Shown here: in pieces, positions 19,065 through 28,890 of the stretch
Position numbering within the stretch: position 1 is the first letter of the stretch
Layout of the letters: each line of letters starts with the position of its first letter
NCBI GenBank assembly: GCA_965247125.1
Contig: CBDFGO010000002.1
Coordinates: 1,178,001-1,242,000, forward strand
From: CALBJU01 sp965247125
GTDB lineage: Bacteria; Bacteroidota; Rhodothermia; Rhodothermales; UBA10348
DNA length: 64,000 bases
Direction of reading: 5' to 3'
Notes under the pieces: generated by a model
The model's input: the letters and a program-made list of their open reading frames with translations, nothing else
What the model was told of the DNA's origin: nothing
Databases searched by the model: none
Position numbers and translations under genes: made by a program

Positions 19065-21353
19065 TTGTTTTCAAAGATCAGAACTATTCAAGTCGCGACC
19101 TTTTCGTTGCTGATTTTTTTCCTGACCACGAACGCATTCGCTCAAACAGGAACGATTCGCGGGTTCGTTACGGACGCTTCGGACGGACAGCCTATTCCCG
19201 GGGTCAATGTTATCCTGACCAACCCCGCAGGAGCACTGCTGGGCTCGGCTACCGATACCGACGGTTTCTACGCGATATCGCGCGTTGCTCCAGGTGTCTA
19301 CGACCTGCGCGCTTCCTTTGTCGGATTTGTCGATTACGAGCAGCAGATAACCATTATTGCGGGGCAGATACAAACCCTTCGAATTGAATTGGAGGTCTCG
19401 CAGACGGAACTTGGAGAAGTCGTGGTTGAAGGCGCTCGGGAAACGGTCGGTGCGGCAAACGTCACCGCGGGATTACAGACGGTCCGTCCCGCAGATATAG
19501 CGCTGATTCCATCTCCTGATATCTCTGCCGACCTTGTGAACTATCTGACCGCTCTTCCGGGAGTGGTCTCGCAGGGTGACCGGGGCGGACAGCTGTTTAT
19601 CCGTGGGGGTGAACCCACTCAGAATCTTGTCATGCTGGACGGGATGCAGGTTTTTCAACCGTTTCACATCGTTGGGTTTTTCTCTGCCTTCCCGTCGGAC
19701 ATCATAAATACGGCCGACGTATATGCGGGTGGATACGGTGGTAAATACGGGGGACGCCTCTCTTCTGTTATAGATATCACAGCTCGGACGGGCAATAAAC
19801 GAAGGCTCGTGGGGGCACTCACGGCCGCTCCGTTCGTGAGCAGCATTCGCCTGGAAGGGCCGCTTCTTCCGGGTAAAATTTCGTTCCTCGCGTCTTTCAG
19901 AAAATCGGTTATTGAACAGGGGGCCTCAAAACTGATCAATGAACCGCTGCCATTTTCCTTCGACGATATGTTCGGAAAGATTCATGCGAACCTGGGCAAG
20001 AACGCGCAACTGTCGATTTCTGGACTGAGGACCACCGACGTTGGACGGCTGGGAGTGAATCCTCTGAACGAAGATGAAGACGGGATCACGCAGGATGAAG
20101 TCCAGTGGGAAAATATCGCGGTTGGAACCCGCTTCATTTTCCTGCCCGCTACACTGCCGATCTTTGCAGAAATGCTGATCAATTATTCGGAGCTCCACAA
20201 CGAGTTCGGTCTGGCGGGAAATCCTCAGCGGAGCACTACAGCGACCCTCTTCTCGTTTTCAACAAACATCACCCACTATGTCGGTACGTCCAACTTCAAC
20301 TGGGGATTTTTCCTGAGCTCATCGAGGCTTGAAGCCAATCTGGGGGGAGTGTTCCAGAATATCGACCTGAAAACAGAGTTCATCACAGAAGTGGGAGCCT
20401 ATTTCGAGCCGGAATTCAAGCCCAGGGAAGGCCTCACAATTTCGCCGGGCGTTCGAATTCAGACGTTTCCCAGTAAGAGCGAATCATTCATTGAGCCACG
20501 CTTTCGGGTCGTCTGGAACACCGGAATACACCGATTTTCAACCGCCGGAGGAATCTACCACCAGGAAGTAACAGGACTCAACGACCGTCGCGATGCCGGG
20601 GACATCTTCACAGCATGGACGGCCTCTCCTTTCGGCGTAATTCCAGAAGCAAAACATCTGATTGCAGGATACCGGATTGAACCCAGTTCGTGGCTTCGGT
20701 TCTCAGCGGAAGGCTTCTACAAGACACTCTCGAACCTGATCGTTCCGGAGTGGACCTCCTACCCTCGGTTCGACACAAATATCCAGCATGCCGATGGTAC
20801 GGTCCAAGGGTTTGACCTCAGACTCGAACTGGGCAGCTCAGATGCCTTTCAGACGACCATCAGTTGGGGCAGGGCGGAAGTGGAGTACTCTACAACAGCA
20901 CGTGCTCTTCAGCTCCTCACCGGCGAAGCAGAGGTCGACTATCCTCCACCGCACGATCGCAAGGACCAGATCAATGTGATGACCTCTATCAAGGTGAAGG
21001 GCTTCAATTTTACAGCGCGCTGGCAGTTTGGATCGGGGCTTCCATTCAACGAATCCCTCGGTTTCGATCGATTTGTATTGCTTGACAGTCTGGTGTCGGT
21101 CACCGAGGTACCGGGCGACGAACGCGTTCTTTACGGAAGACCTTACACCGGGCGGCTTCCAACCTATCACCGCCTCGATCTATCACTGGATCGCGAATTC
21201 CGCGTCGGACCGACTACATTCCTGACGGTCCAGACCGGCGTGATCAACGCGTACGATCGCAAAAATCTGTTTTACCTGGACCTCTTCACGCTTCGCCGCG
21301 TGGATCAACTTCCCCTTATCCCGACCGTCGGCCTAAAACTGGAATTCAAGTGA
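19065..21353 (+). CDS. TonB-dependent receptor with carboxypeptidase-like N-domain (copy 2)
   Basis: This 762-residue receptor shares length and architecture with the receptor at 15833: signal peptide ending NAFAQ, CarboxypepD_reg-like domain (TIRGFVTDASDGQPIPGVNV), plug (LPGVVSQGDRGGQLFIRGG, LVMLDGMQVFQPFHIVG), then barrel. The plug is nearly identical to copy 1, whereas the barrel and loops have diverged, as expected for duplicates with different ligands. The start is a TTG because no ATG precedes the signal peptide; no clear ribosome site is visible. Confidence 0.91.
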   Translation: MFSKIRTIQVATFSLLIFFLTTNAFAQTGTIRGFVTDASDGQPIPGVNVILTNPAGALLGSATDTDGFYAISRVAPGVYDLRASFVGFVDYEQQITIIAGQIQTLRIELEVSQTELGEVVVEGARETVGAANVTAGLQTVRPADIALIPSPDISADLVNYLTALPGVVSQGDRGGQLFIRGGEPTQNLVMLDGMQVFQPFHIVGFFSAFPSDIINTADVYAGGYGGKYGGRLSSVIDITARTGNKRRLVGALTAAPFVSSIRLEGPLLPGKISFLASFRKSVIEQGASKLINEPLPFSFDDMFGKIHANLGKNAQLSISGLRTTDVGRLGVNPLNEDEDGITQDEVQWENIAVGTRFIFLPATLPIFAEMLINYSELHNEFGLAGNPQRSTTATLFSFSTNITHYVGTSNFNWGFFLSSSRLEANLGGVFQNIDLKTEFITEVGAYFEPEFKPREGLTISPGVRIQTFPSKSESFIEPRFRVVWNTGIHRFSTAGGIYHQEVTGLNDRRDAGDIFTAWTASPFGVIPEAKHLIAGYRIEPSSWLRFSAEGFYKTLSNLIVPEWTSYPRFDTNIQHADGTVQGFDLRLELGSSDAFQTTISWGRAEVEYSTTARALQLLTGEAEVDYPPPHDRKDQINVMTSIKVKGFNFTARWQFGSGLPFNESLGFDRFVLLDSLVSVTEVPGDERVLYGRPYTGRLPTYHRLDLSLDREFRVGPTTFLTVQTGVINAYDRKNLFYLDLFTLRRVDQLPLIPTVGLKLEFK

Positions 21354-22288
21354 TGCCTACCCTGAAATGTGGAAATATTTTTCACGGGTCGAGACTTCGA
21401 ACGGTCGCCCCGTTAAGTCTTCTCGTATCGATTCTGTTCGTCATGGGGTGCGAAGAGGCCGTAAATCCCTTTGTGGAAGAAGACCGCTTCTTCACTGTTT
21501 TCGGTTATCTGGACACCGCTGCTGACCAGCAGTTCGTCCGCGTTATTCCTCTGCGCACCGATTTTGTGGACCTGGGAAATACTACGATCGACGCGACGGT
21601 AACCACATTGGAAGTGGAATCCGGTCAGACGCTCGTCTGGCAGGACTCTCTCGTTACGTACGACGATGGCTCCATCGGCCACGTGTTCCACGCTTTCTTT
21701 CGACCCATTCCAGGGTGGACCTATGATCTTACCATCAGTCGATCAGACGGTATCCAATCGAGCGCCTCGACCACAGTACCGCTCATTACAGGGGTAGAAC
21801 TAGACGACCCGACCAATGCCTTGTCTGCGGTTTTTCAGAAAATCCGCTGGTTGAATATCGACTTTCAGCCATTTCGTGTTGAGGTCTGGTACAGATTTAT
21901 GAGCTCCTCCCCAAGCCTTCCTTTTCTGAATGCAGTAATTCCGTATGGCAATGTGGATAACAAGTATGGGCAGGTTGTTCAGGGCGATAAGTGGGAAGTC
22001 CTCGTTCGATTGACCGATGACAAGGAAGACGTCACCAGAGAGCTTGGCTTGTCGGATGAATCTGAACCGTTTTTGATGTCCGTCGGGATGCGACTCACCA
22101 TGACCGACGAATCTTGGCGTCCACCGGACGGCGTATTCGATCGCGAGGTGCTGGTTCAGCCTGGGACGTTTTCCAACGTGAACAATGGCTTCGGATTTTT
22201 CGGCTCGCTCAACCAGTATTCCCATGAATGGACGCTCAGTCCCGAAATCACGACTCGGATTGGATACTCCTATCCGGGCAAGCGATAA
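21353..22288 (+). CDS. DUF4249-type lipoprotein paired with TonB receptor 2
   Basis: This 311-residue lipoprotein has lipobox VMGC with Cys33, then EEAVNPF. It parallels the lipoprotein at 18118 segment by segment (TLVWQDSLVTYDDGSIG, FRPIPGWTYDLTISRSDG, ASTTVP, and a closing GFFGSLNQYSHEW like GFFGSVGHYEFFW). ATG 21353 overlaps the receptor stop as TGATG; a GTG one codon upstream is the alternative. The terminator at 22333 ends the four-gene block. Confidence 0.8.
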   Translation: MPTLKCGNIFHGSRLRTVAPLSLLVSILFVMGCEEAVNPFVEEDRFFTVFGYLDTAADQQFVRVIPLRTDFVDLGNTTIDATVTTLEVESGQTLVWQDSLVTYDDGSIGHVFHAFFRPIPGWTYDLTISRSDGIQSSASTTVPLITGVELDDPTNALSAVFQKIRWLNIDFQPFRVEVWYRFMSSSPSLPFLNAVIPYGNVDNKYGQVVQGDKWEVLVRLTDDKEDVTRELGLSDESEPFLMSVGMRLTMTDESWRPPDGVFDREVLVQPGTFSNVNNGFGFFGSLNQYSHEWTLSPEITTRIGYSYPGKR

Positions 22289-22332
22289 GCGGGCGAGCAA
22301 ACCTGAATGTGGGAGCAGGCGGCGATATCTGG

Positions 22333-22363
22333 CGGCCCGGAAAGGACCTTTCCGGGCCGTTTT
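22333..22363 (+). terminator. Rho-independent terminator after the TonB/DUF4249 block
   Basis: An 11-bp perfect stem, CGGCCCGGAAA (22333-22343) to TTTCCGGGCCG (22349-22359), loop GGACC, followed by TTTT. Confidence 0.88.
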
Positions 22364-22382
22364 CAGTTTGACAACAGCGCGC

Positions 22383-22404
22383 GGCAGTTGCTGGGCAGTT
22401 GCTG
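22383..22404 (+). repeat. 11-bp perfect tandem duplication before ilvE
   Basis: GGCAGTTGCTG is present twice head to tail (22383-22393, 22394-22404), 64 bp before the ilvE start. A regulatory role is unproven. Confidence 0.85.
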
Positions 22405-22468
22405 ATTCTGCGAGCCCGAACCATTCTGGTTTCATCCCACTTGTATCGCCGAATAAAAGAGATTACGA

Positions 22469-23395
22469 ATGACCAAAGCTGATATCTGGGTCAACGGAGA
22501 ATTTGTCCCCTTTGAAGACGCGACCGTGCACGTGCTGACACATGCCATGCATTACGGATCGTCAATTTTCGAAGGGATTCGTTGCTATAAGACAGATAAG
22601 GGATCGGCCATCTTTCGCCATCCAGAGCACATGCAGCGCCTCATCGACTCGGGGCGAATCTATCGCATGGATCTTGGTTACACCCGCGAAGAACTCGAAC
22701 AAGCGGTCATAGATACCATCGTTCGTTCCGGTCTCGACGAATGCTACATTCGACCTCTTTCGTTCCGAGGAATGGGCGCGATGGGCGTCAATCCCTACAA
22801 TAATCCGGTTGATACGATCATCGCCGTTTGGGAGTGGGGAGCATATCTGGGAGCGGAGGCGCTTGAGAACGGCGTGGACGTGCAAGTAGCGTCCTGGAAT
22901 CGCATGGCCCCCAATACCTTCCCCTCAATGGCCAAAGCTGGCGGGAATTATTTGAATGCGAGTCTTGTCAAAATGGATGCGGTACTGAGCGGCTTCACGG
23001 AAGGAATCATGCTCAGTACTGACGGTCACCTTGCCGAAGGCTCTGGGGAAAATTTATTCCTGGTAAAAAATGGCGTGCTGCACACTGCACCCGTCACGAT
23101 GTCGATCCTGCCTGGGATTACACGCGACAGCATCATGACGCTGGCGCGTGAAATGGGTCTTTCAATTGTCGAGGCGAATAGTCCCAGAGAGGCACTCTAC
23201 ATCGCAGACGAAGTGTTTTTTACTGGAACCGCGGCTGAGGTGACGCCGGTCAGATCTATCGACCATCACGTCATTGGTGAGGGTCGTCGTGGAGAAATAA
23301 CCGGCCGACTGCAGACGGCGTTTTTCGACATCGTCCACCGCGGTAACGATCCGCACGGATGGCTGACCCCAGTACCTGTTCGGGAAACGGCCTGA
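22469..23395 (+). CDS. ilvE: IlvE, branched-chain amino acid aminotransferase
   Basis: This PLP-dependent class IV aminotransferase performs the last step of Val, Leu and Ile synthesis (or the first of their breakdown) in the cytoplasm. It has 308 residues, the normal length. MTKADIWVNGEFVPFEDATVH-like start, HAMHYGSSIFEGIRCYKT, the PLP lysine at Lys156 in PSMAKAGGNYLNA, and AEGSGENLFLV are all typical. It is a single-gene unit after a terminator, facing a convergent FG-GAP gene 38 bp beyond its stop. Confidence 0.95.
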   Translation: MTKADIWVNGEFVPFEDATVHVLTHAMHYGSSIFEGIRCYKTDKGSAIFRHPEHMQRLIDSGRIYRMDLGYTREELEQAVIDTIVRSGLDECYIRPLSFRGMGAMGVNPYNNPVDTIIAVWEWGAYLGAEALENGVDVQVASWNRMAPNTFPSMAKAGGNYLNASLVKMDAVLSGFTEGIMLSTDGHLAEGSGENLFLVKNGVLHTAPVTMSILPGITRDSIMTLAREMGLSIVEANSPREALYIADEVFFTGTAAEVTPVRSIDHHVIGEGRRGEITGRLQTAFFDIVHRGNDPHGWLTPVPVRETA

Positions 23396-23433
23396 TTTGG
23401 ATCCGGTCGGACCGGAAATCGAGCCCGAAACGA

Positions 23434-24684
23434 CTAAAACTCGAACAAGGTGATGATGAGTTCCCCTTCCTGCTCACCAGTCAACAGAATATCTAAACGC
23501 CCATTGCCGTCCGAGTCGAACCAGTTGAGCGCTCCGAACAATACACCTCTGAGATTTGCAATCTGAAGAAAGCTCAGGTCGATGTTTTCGAACATCAGGA
23601 GTTTCTGACTCTCATGATCACTCAGATCCTGTTGGCCCCAGGTCACAAAATCGAGGTCGGTATCTCCATCCAGATCACCGAACAGGGAGCCGCCGGCGAA
23701 CAGACCCGTGAGGGTGGTGGCGGTCTGAGTAAAATTTCCACTCCCGTCGTTTCGGTGAATCGTAGTGGACCCTCTCAAAATCGTTGGAGCCAGCCGTCCC
23801 CCGCTCACCAGAATGTCTGAGTCTCCGTCAAAATCGATATCTCCAAACGCCACGCTCGCGAAATAAAGCTCCGGTAGATCGGCGTCAAGATCCACGAACG
23901 ACGCGTCGCCGTTATTCCTGAACAGGCGAACGACGGGTCGACCTGAGGCAGTAAATCCACCGACTATGAAATCCTGATCGCCATCAGAATCCATGTCGTC
24001 GATGTCGAGGGATGAGAGCGACAATCCTTCGAAGGTCGTTGGTCCTGGTGAGTAGAAGCCACCACCGTCACCAAGCCATACCCCCAGCACTACTCCGGTG
24101 TCGGTTTTGCCGCCAAGGACGATGTCCATTATTCCGTCACCATTAAAATCGGCGGCATCTGCTCTGCTGTTGTGAACACCAGGCAATCCTGAGAGTCCAT
24201 TGATGAAAAAGGTGCCGTTTCCATTGATGTAGATGTCCGTCGCCGCTTGAAGGACCTCCGAGTCCGTCGTCACCTCCTCGAGAGCGAGGCCAGTGACCAG
24301 AATATCGAGCATGCCATCATTGTTCAAGTCTTTCCAGACAACGGATCCACCCTTCACGTCTCGCTTTGGAAACGGGATACGTTGATAGACGGCCGTAATT
24401 CTCGGGCTTTGCATGGGAACTGGAGTTACCCGGCGCTCCACAAACTGGTAAAGGGCAGAGTGAATCGTTCCATCCTGGAGTTCACCGGTCAGAAATACAT
24501 CTTCATCTCCATCTCCGTCGTAGTCACCACCCGCGAGGGCTCCGAATCTAACGGCGGGCATACCTTCGACACCGGCGATCTGCCGCTGAGCCGAGGCAGA
24601 TTGAAGGCCGAAGAAGAAGAAAACCAGAAGGAGCAGTGCCGGAAATCGGTAGCTGAAAGACGCCGACATATTTTCTGAAATCAT
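23434..24684 (-). CDS. Secreted FG-GAP/VCBS repeat protein without sorting domain
   Basis: A signal peptide (hydrophobic run FPALLLLVFFFFGLQSASA) is followed by about six beta-propeller FG-GAP blades with calcium loops, such as DYDGDGDEDVFLTG, DLNNDGMLDILVTG, DFNGDGIMDIV and DIDFDGDSDILVSG. Such propellers bind ligands or carbohydrates outside the cell. It ends in the last blade and lacks the T9SS tail carried by its upstream neighbour. ATG 24684 is chosen to place the signal peptide near the N-terminus. An ATG at 24747 overlaps the previous stop as ATGA and would add 21 polar residues; ATG 24669 is another option. Confidence 0.8.
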   Translation of the reverse strand: MISENMSASFSYRFPALLLLVFFFFGLQSASAQRQIAGVEGMPAVRFGALAGGDYDGDGDEDVFLTGELQDGTIHSALYQFVERRVTPVPMQSPRITAVYQRIPFPKRDVKGGSVVWKDLNNDGMLDILVTGLALEEVTTDSEVLQAATDIYINGNGTFFINGLSGLPGVHNSRADAADFNGDGIMDIVLGGKTDTGVVLGVWLGDGGGFYSPGPTTFEGLSLSSLDIDDMDSDGDQDFIVGGFTASGRPVVRLFRNNGDASFVDLDADLPELYFASVAFGDIDFDGDSDILVSGGRLAPTILRGSTTIHRNDGSGNFTQTATTLTGLFAGGSLFGDLDGDTDLDFVTWGQQDLSDHESQKLLMFENIDLSFLQIANLRGVLFGALNWFDSDGNGRLDILLTGEQEGELIITLFEF

Positions 24685-24743
24685 GAATTCTAAGTCGCTG
24701 TTCGCATTAGTGTGGAGTAGGGAAGGGGCTTCAGATCGATGAA

Positions 24744-26600
24744 TCATCGCACCAGCGTCATGGTGCCTGATTTAACCCGGTCACCTGCTCTCAGCTCGTA
24801 AAAATAAATTCCTGAGCCCAACTGAACTCCTGTCCTTGAGTGGCCATCCCAATCAATCTGATGCTGCCCCGCTCCGAGAACACCCTTACTCACGCTGGCC
24901 ACTTCCTGGCCGAGCAAAGTGAATATCCTGAACTCGACGTTCGCCGTTTCGGGTAGGTCGAATTGGATGGTTGTCCGCTCCGAAAACGGATTGGGATAAT
25001 TAGCGTACACGGCAAACTGCTGTGGCAGGAGAGAATCCTCTTGGGATCCGACCGAGTGGGCTCCGGTAATCGAAAACGTGCCTTCCGACGAAAAGGCGGA
25101 CGCCATGAATGCGTGGTTTATCGTCTGCACACTCCAGAAATAGGTGCCGTTCAGAAGATGATCCAACACCATGGTTTCGGCTGAAGCAGCATTTCCAGGG
25201 TGAGCCATCAACAGTCTTCCAGTGACTTTGTGAGCCATCGCCGACAGTATTTCAGAACCGTTTACGGTCCGTCCCACACGCACATTGTAGGTCACGCTGG
25301 CATTGGCTCCCGTCAGATCTAAAGGTGGCAGCCAGGAAAGTTGAACGCTCTCATCGGTCACCTCCGCTACCAGGCTCTGAGGCGGGGATGGCAGGGGCGG
25401 AATGGCCTGTCGCCGATTCTCATAAAGATTGGTAATGGATGATCCGAAGGTCGTACGTCCCGTCGCGAGGAGATCGAGGTCGCCGTCGCCGTCGAAATCA
25501 CCCCAATCGGCATCCCCAAATATGGTGCCTATCAGCAGCGATGAGTTGACAAAATCGCCACCGCCATCGTTTCGAAATATCCTTGCACTTCGGCGTCCAA
25601 GAGCCTCTTCCGCGCCAATCGTCAGAAGGTCAAGATCTCCGTCATTGTCGTAATCTCCCCAGGTGACATCGCCCGCGAGCACGCCCTCGAATTCAAAGTT
25701 CAGAGCACTGAACGATCCACCACTGTTCTGCCAGATCTTGGCGTCTCCCTCGAAAATGAGAGCGGAAACTTCGCCACCGGATATTACAAGATCGAGGTCA
25801 CCATCATTGTCATAGTCCCCTAAATCGACAGAGGAGAATGCATAGCCGTTAATCGCCGCGTTCACGGGAGTAAACGAGAGGTTGTCGTTGAGCAGGACAG
25901 TCGTAATAAATCCGTTATCTGACGCACCGGATATCACCAGATCCAGATCCTGGTCTCCGTCGATATCACCCAGGTCAGTATCTCCATATCCCACGCCAAT
26001 CAATTCGTCAGAATTGGCGGTAAAAGAGCCGCCGCCATCGTTGATTGCTACGACGCTCGTCAGTTCATCTGAACTCGAGACACCGGTGATGATAAGATCG
26101 AGATCGCCATCCGCGTCCAGATCTCCCCAGGAGGCTGAACCACTGTGCAAATTGGGCAGGCCCGTAGACGAGACCTCTACAAACGCCCCGGCGTCGTTTC
26201 GATACAGAGTAGTGGCCGCCTGGTACGGATACTCCAGGGATTGACTACCGCCGACTACCAGATCCAAGTCTCCGTCCCCGTCGAAATCACCAAAAGAGGA
26301 AAACGAATAGACGACCTGCTTCACATCTCCCTGAATCAGAGAAAAAACGGGTAGGTCATTGGACCCCATGCCCTCATTTCGATAGAATGCGGAGTGGATC
26401 CCCGTTCCGATTTCCCCGCTGAGAAAGACATCGAGGTCACCATCGTTGTCGATGTCTCCCCAGGTTATACTTCCCTGACGAACTGCGGGGAGATCCTGAG
26501 AGAGGATACTGAAGGTGAAGGGTTGGGTCACCGGTTGGGCGCTGGCAAAGAGGGGAGATACCAGGCATGCGAAGGTAAAAATCGCGTAGCGAATCCTCAT
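24744..26600 (-). CDS. Secreted FG-GAP/VCBS repeat protein with fibronectin-like and T9SS domains
   Basis: The 618-residue protein has a signal peptide (MRIRYAIFTFACLVSPLFASA). Eight or so FG-GAP blades follow with loops such as DIDNDGDLDVFLSG, DFDGDGDLDLVVGG and DYDNDGDLDLLTIG, then a fibronectin III-like segment (PPQSLVAEVTDESVQLSWLPP). A C-terminal type IX sorting domain ends it (YANYPNPFSERTTIQF, LGQEVASV, SGIYFYELRAG). It is predicted to be displayed or released outside the cell. ATG 26600 is preferred over an upstream start at 26651, for signal-peptide reasons. It is paired with, and probably co-transcribed with, the gene at 23434. Confidence 0.87.
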   Translation of the reverse strand: MRIRYAIFTFACLVSPLFASAQPVTQPFTFSILSQDLPAVRQGSITWGDIDNDGDLDVFLSGEIGTGIHSAFYRNEGMGSNDLPVFSLIQGDVKQVVYSFSSFGDFDGDGDLDLVVGGSQSLEYPYQAATTLYRNDAGAFVEVSSTGLPNLHSGSASWGDLDADGDLDLIITGVSSSDELTSVVAINDGGGSFTANSDELIGVGYGDTDLGDIDGDQDLDLVISGASDNGFITTVLLNDNLSFTPVNAAINGYAFSSVDLGDYDNDGDLDLVISGGEVSALIFEGDAKIWQNSGGSFSALNFEFEGVLAGDVTWGDYDNDGDLDLLTIGAEEALGRRSARIFRNDGGGDFVNSSLLIGTIFGDADWGDFDGDGDLDLLATGRTTFGSSITNLYENRRQAIPPLPSPPQSLVAEVTDESVQLSWLPPLDLTGANASVTYNVRVGRTVNGSEILSAMAHKVTGRLLMAHPGNAASAETMVLDHLLNGTYFWSVQTINHAFMASAFSSEGTFSITGAHSVGSQEDSLLPQQFAVYANYPNPFSERTTIQFDLPETANVEFRIFTLLGQEVASVSKGVLGAGQHQIDWDGHSRTGVQLGSGIYFYELRAGDRVKSGTMTLVR

Positions 26601-26699
26601 GCGATCAGAAAGATGGTTCGGGGACGGATGATACCGTACTGGATAGTGCACGGAGTTGAGCCAACAAAGGTAAAAACCAGCGGGGCCGGAATCTTGATT

Positions 26700-27446
26700 T
26701 TATGGGAGGGATTCCGAATTGCCCAATTCTGCACTTTGTATCAATTCTTCGGATAAATCGGGTCCAAGGTAAATATCCATAATCCAATGGGCCCCATAGA
26801 TTAACGGCGTTATTAGAATGGCCACAATGAACTTGTACAAATAGTTGAACAGCGTGACGGCCAGAATGGTCTGTATGGTCCATAGACCGTAAAATGCGAT
26901 GCTCAGGACGATAAACGTATCCAGAAACTGCGATCCAAAAGTGGAGCCCGTGGCGCGCAGCCACAGATGTTTGCCTTTTGTCAATCGACGGAGCCAGTGA
27001 AAGAGAGAAATGTCTGCGAGTTGGCCGACCAGATACGCAACCAGGCTTCCCACGATGATGCGCCCACTGATACCGAAAACATTATTGAATGCCTCTTCCG
27101 TTACGACGGAAATGGAAGAGGTCGGAACGGACATCGCTACCTGGATGATGCCGAATTCGAAAACGATCATCACCATCCCGAGGTAGGTCACAAATCGGAT
27201 TCCGGGCTTACCATAGTATTCGTTCAGCAAGTCGGTGATGATGAATGTGATCGGAAACGCGATCACTCCTGCGGTCATTATCACCTCATTGAACGACTCG
27301 CCAAAGATGTTCAGGGTGAACGGAAGCTCGATCACCGTAAACAACTTGCCTGCCGTTGCCTCGGCAACGACCAGCGCGGTAATAAAGAGGGACGCGCACA
27401 CCACATATAACTTTTGGGGTCTCGATAGCTGGATGACGCTGTTCAT
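26700..27446 (-). CDS. YhhQ/VUT-family queuosine precursor transporter
   Basis: A polytopic inner-membrane protein of 248 residues with six or so helices. It matches YhhQ (formerly DUF165): NIFGESFNEVIMTAGVIAFPITFIITDLLNEYYGK near the N-terminus and a GSTFGSQFLDTFIVLSIAFYG helix. The family imports queuosine precursors such as preQ0/preQ1 for tRNA modification. No queuosine gene is nearby. It is single on the minus strand. Confidence 0.9.
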   Translation of the reverse strand: MNSVIQLSRPQKLYVVCASLFITALVVAEATAGKLFTVIELPFTLNIFGESFNEVIMTAGVIAFPITFIITDLLNEYYGKPGIRFVTYLGMVMIVFEFGIIQVAMSVPTSSISVVTEEAFNNVFGISGRIIVGSLVAYLVGQLADISLFHWLRRLTKGKHLWLRATGSTFGSQFLDTFIVLSIAFYGLWTIQTILAVTLFNYLYKFIVAILITPLIYGAHWIMDIYLGPDLSEELIQSAELGNSESLP

Positions 27447-27721
27447 ATACCGCGGCTGAATGGTGACCCGACCGTGGGGCGGCAGGGGAAGTGTTTCTGA
27501 TGGTGGGCAGATTAACCGCGAAGAGGATCAGTTACAAGCAGGGCGTTTGGACTCATAGCCAGGAATTCATCTGTCCATGGGTATCCTTGGCCGTCTCGGG
27601 TAGGCGCTCTCTGTTGCAGGGTCCGTCTGGCTTCAATATTATCCGCTGTAGAGGTCGGCTCAGCGCATTTCCGACCAGAGCCAAAAAGAATCAAAAAGAG
27701 CCAAGAAAACCAAGAGGATTG

Positions 27722-28888
27722 ATGGATCGAAAGTTGCGATACGCGATGGTAGGTGGCGGCCCGGGGGCCTTCATCGGAGCCGTGCACCGAATGGCAGCGG
27801 CCCTGGATGGAGAGAGTGAGATTGTAGCCGGCGCGTTTTCGTCATCTGCAGAAAAATCTGCTGAAACGGGCAAGGCGCTTCATCTCGATCCGGCTCGCGT
27901 GTATGGGTCGTGGCAGGAAATGCTCGACTCAGAATCCAAACGGACGGCGGATCGGATAGACTATGTCAGCATCGTCACGCCCAACTTTTTACACCACCCG
28001 ATAGCCCGGGCAGCAATGGAAGCGGGATTCAACGTTATCTGCGACAAGCCGATGACCATGACAGTCGAGGAGTCTGAAGATCTGTGCAGGGTGGCCGCGG
28101 CGTCTGGGTGCATCTTCGCGCTGACTCACAACTACACGGGCTACCCCATGGTGAAGCAGGCCAGGCGCATGGTCGCCGATGGTGAACTGGGCGAGATCCG
28201 AAAAATTGTAGTGGAGTATCCTCAAGGATGGCTTTCCACACTGCTCGAGGCCACGGGCCAAAAACAGGCAGCTTGGAGGAGTGATCCGGCCAGAGCCGGG
28301 GTATCCTCTGCACTCGGTGACGTGGGCACACACTGCGAAAACCTTGTCCATTACATCACCGGCCTCGAAATGGATGAAATGATCGCGGACCTCTCGACGC
28401 TCGTCGAAGGGCGGGCGCTCGAAGATGATGCCTCTCTCCTGATACGATACCGTGGCGGCGCCCGCGGCATTCTGTACTGTTCACAAATCAGTGTTGGGGA
28501 GGAAAACAACCTGACCATCCGCATCTACGGCACACAGGCGGCATTGGAGTGGAAACAAGAGCATCCAAACTGGCTCTACATGAAATTCCCCGATAGGCCC
28601 GAGCAGATACTGAAGCGCGGAAATTCGTATCTGGGCGAGGAGGCCGCGAGTGCAAGTCGGCTTCCGGCGGGGCATCCAGAAGCCTTCATAGAAGCCTTCG
28701 CCAATGTCTATAAGAATGCAGGTCGTACAATCAAGGCGCGCATCGAGGGTCGAGAGCCCAGCGAAGCCGATCTCGACTTTCCCACCGTGCAGGATGGTGC
28801 TCGCGGCGTGCAGTTTATTCACACGGCTCTTCGAAGCAGCCAGGCCCGGGCCTGGGTAGACGCTTCCTACACTCCACCCGAAAAATAA
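27722..28888 (+). CDS. Gfo/Idh/MocA-family oxidoreductase
   Basis: This NAD(P)-dependent sugar or polyol dehydrogenase-like protein has 388 residues. The N-terminal Rossmann motif is YAMVGGGPGAFIGAVH; the family Lys-Pro motif is CDKPMTMTVEES; the active-site helix is GDVGTHCENLVHYITG. ATG 27722 follows AGAGG at 27713-27717; the frame is open far upstream (to 27491) but that part has no family character. It is followed after two bases by a sugar isomerase-like gene. The two likely act in one carbohydrate pathway (inositol or rare-sugar type); substrate unknown. Confidence 0.9.
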   Translation: MDRKLRYAMVGGGPGAFIGAVHRMAAALDGESEIVAGAFSSSAEKSAETGKALHLDPARVYGSWQEMLDSESKRTADRIDYVSIVTPNFLHHPIARAAMEAGFNVICDKPMTMTVEESEDLCRVAAASGCIFALTHNYTGYPMVKQARRMVADGELGEIRKIVVEYPQGWLSTLLEATGQKQAAWRSDPARAGVSSALGDVGTHCENLVHYITGLEMDEMIADLSTLVEGRALEDDASLLIRYRGGARGILYCSQISVGEENNLTIRIYGTQAALEWKQEHPNWLYMKFPDRPEQILKRGNSYLGEEAASASRLPAGHPEAFIEAFANVYKNAGRTIKARIEGREPSEADLDFPTVQDGARGVQFIHTALRSSQARAWVDASYTPPEK

Positions 28889-28890
28889 AA

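Noticed and set aside
23405..23432. Possible bidirectional terminator between ilvE and the FG-GAP gene
   Set aside because: A short TCCGG-TCGGA-CCGGA hairpin is present but lacks a T run on either side, so support is weak.
27491..27721. Longer start of the Gfo/Idh gene
   Set aside because: The 77 extra residues are basic and low in family character; the Rossmann motif starts right after ATG 27722, which has a ribosome site.
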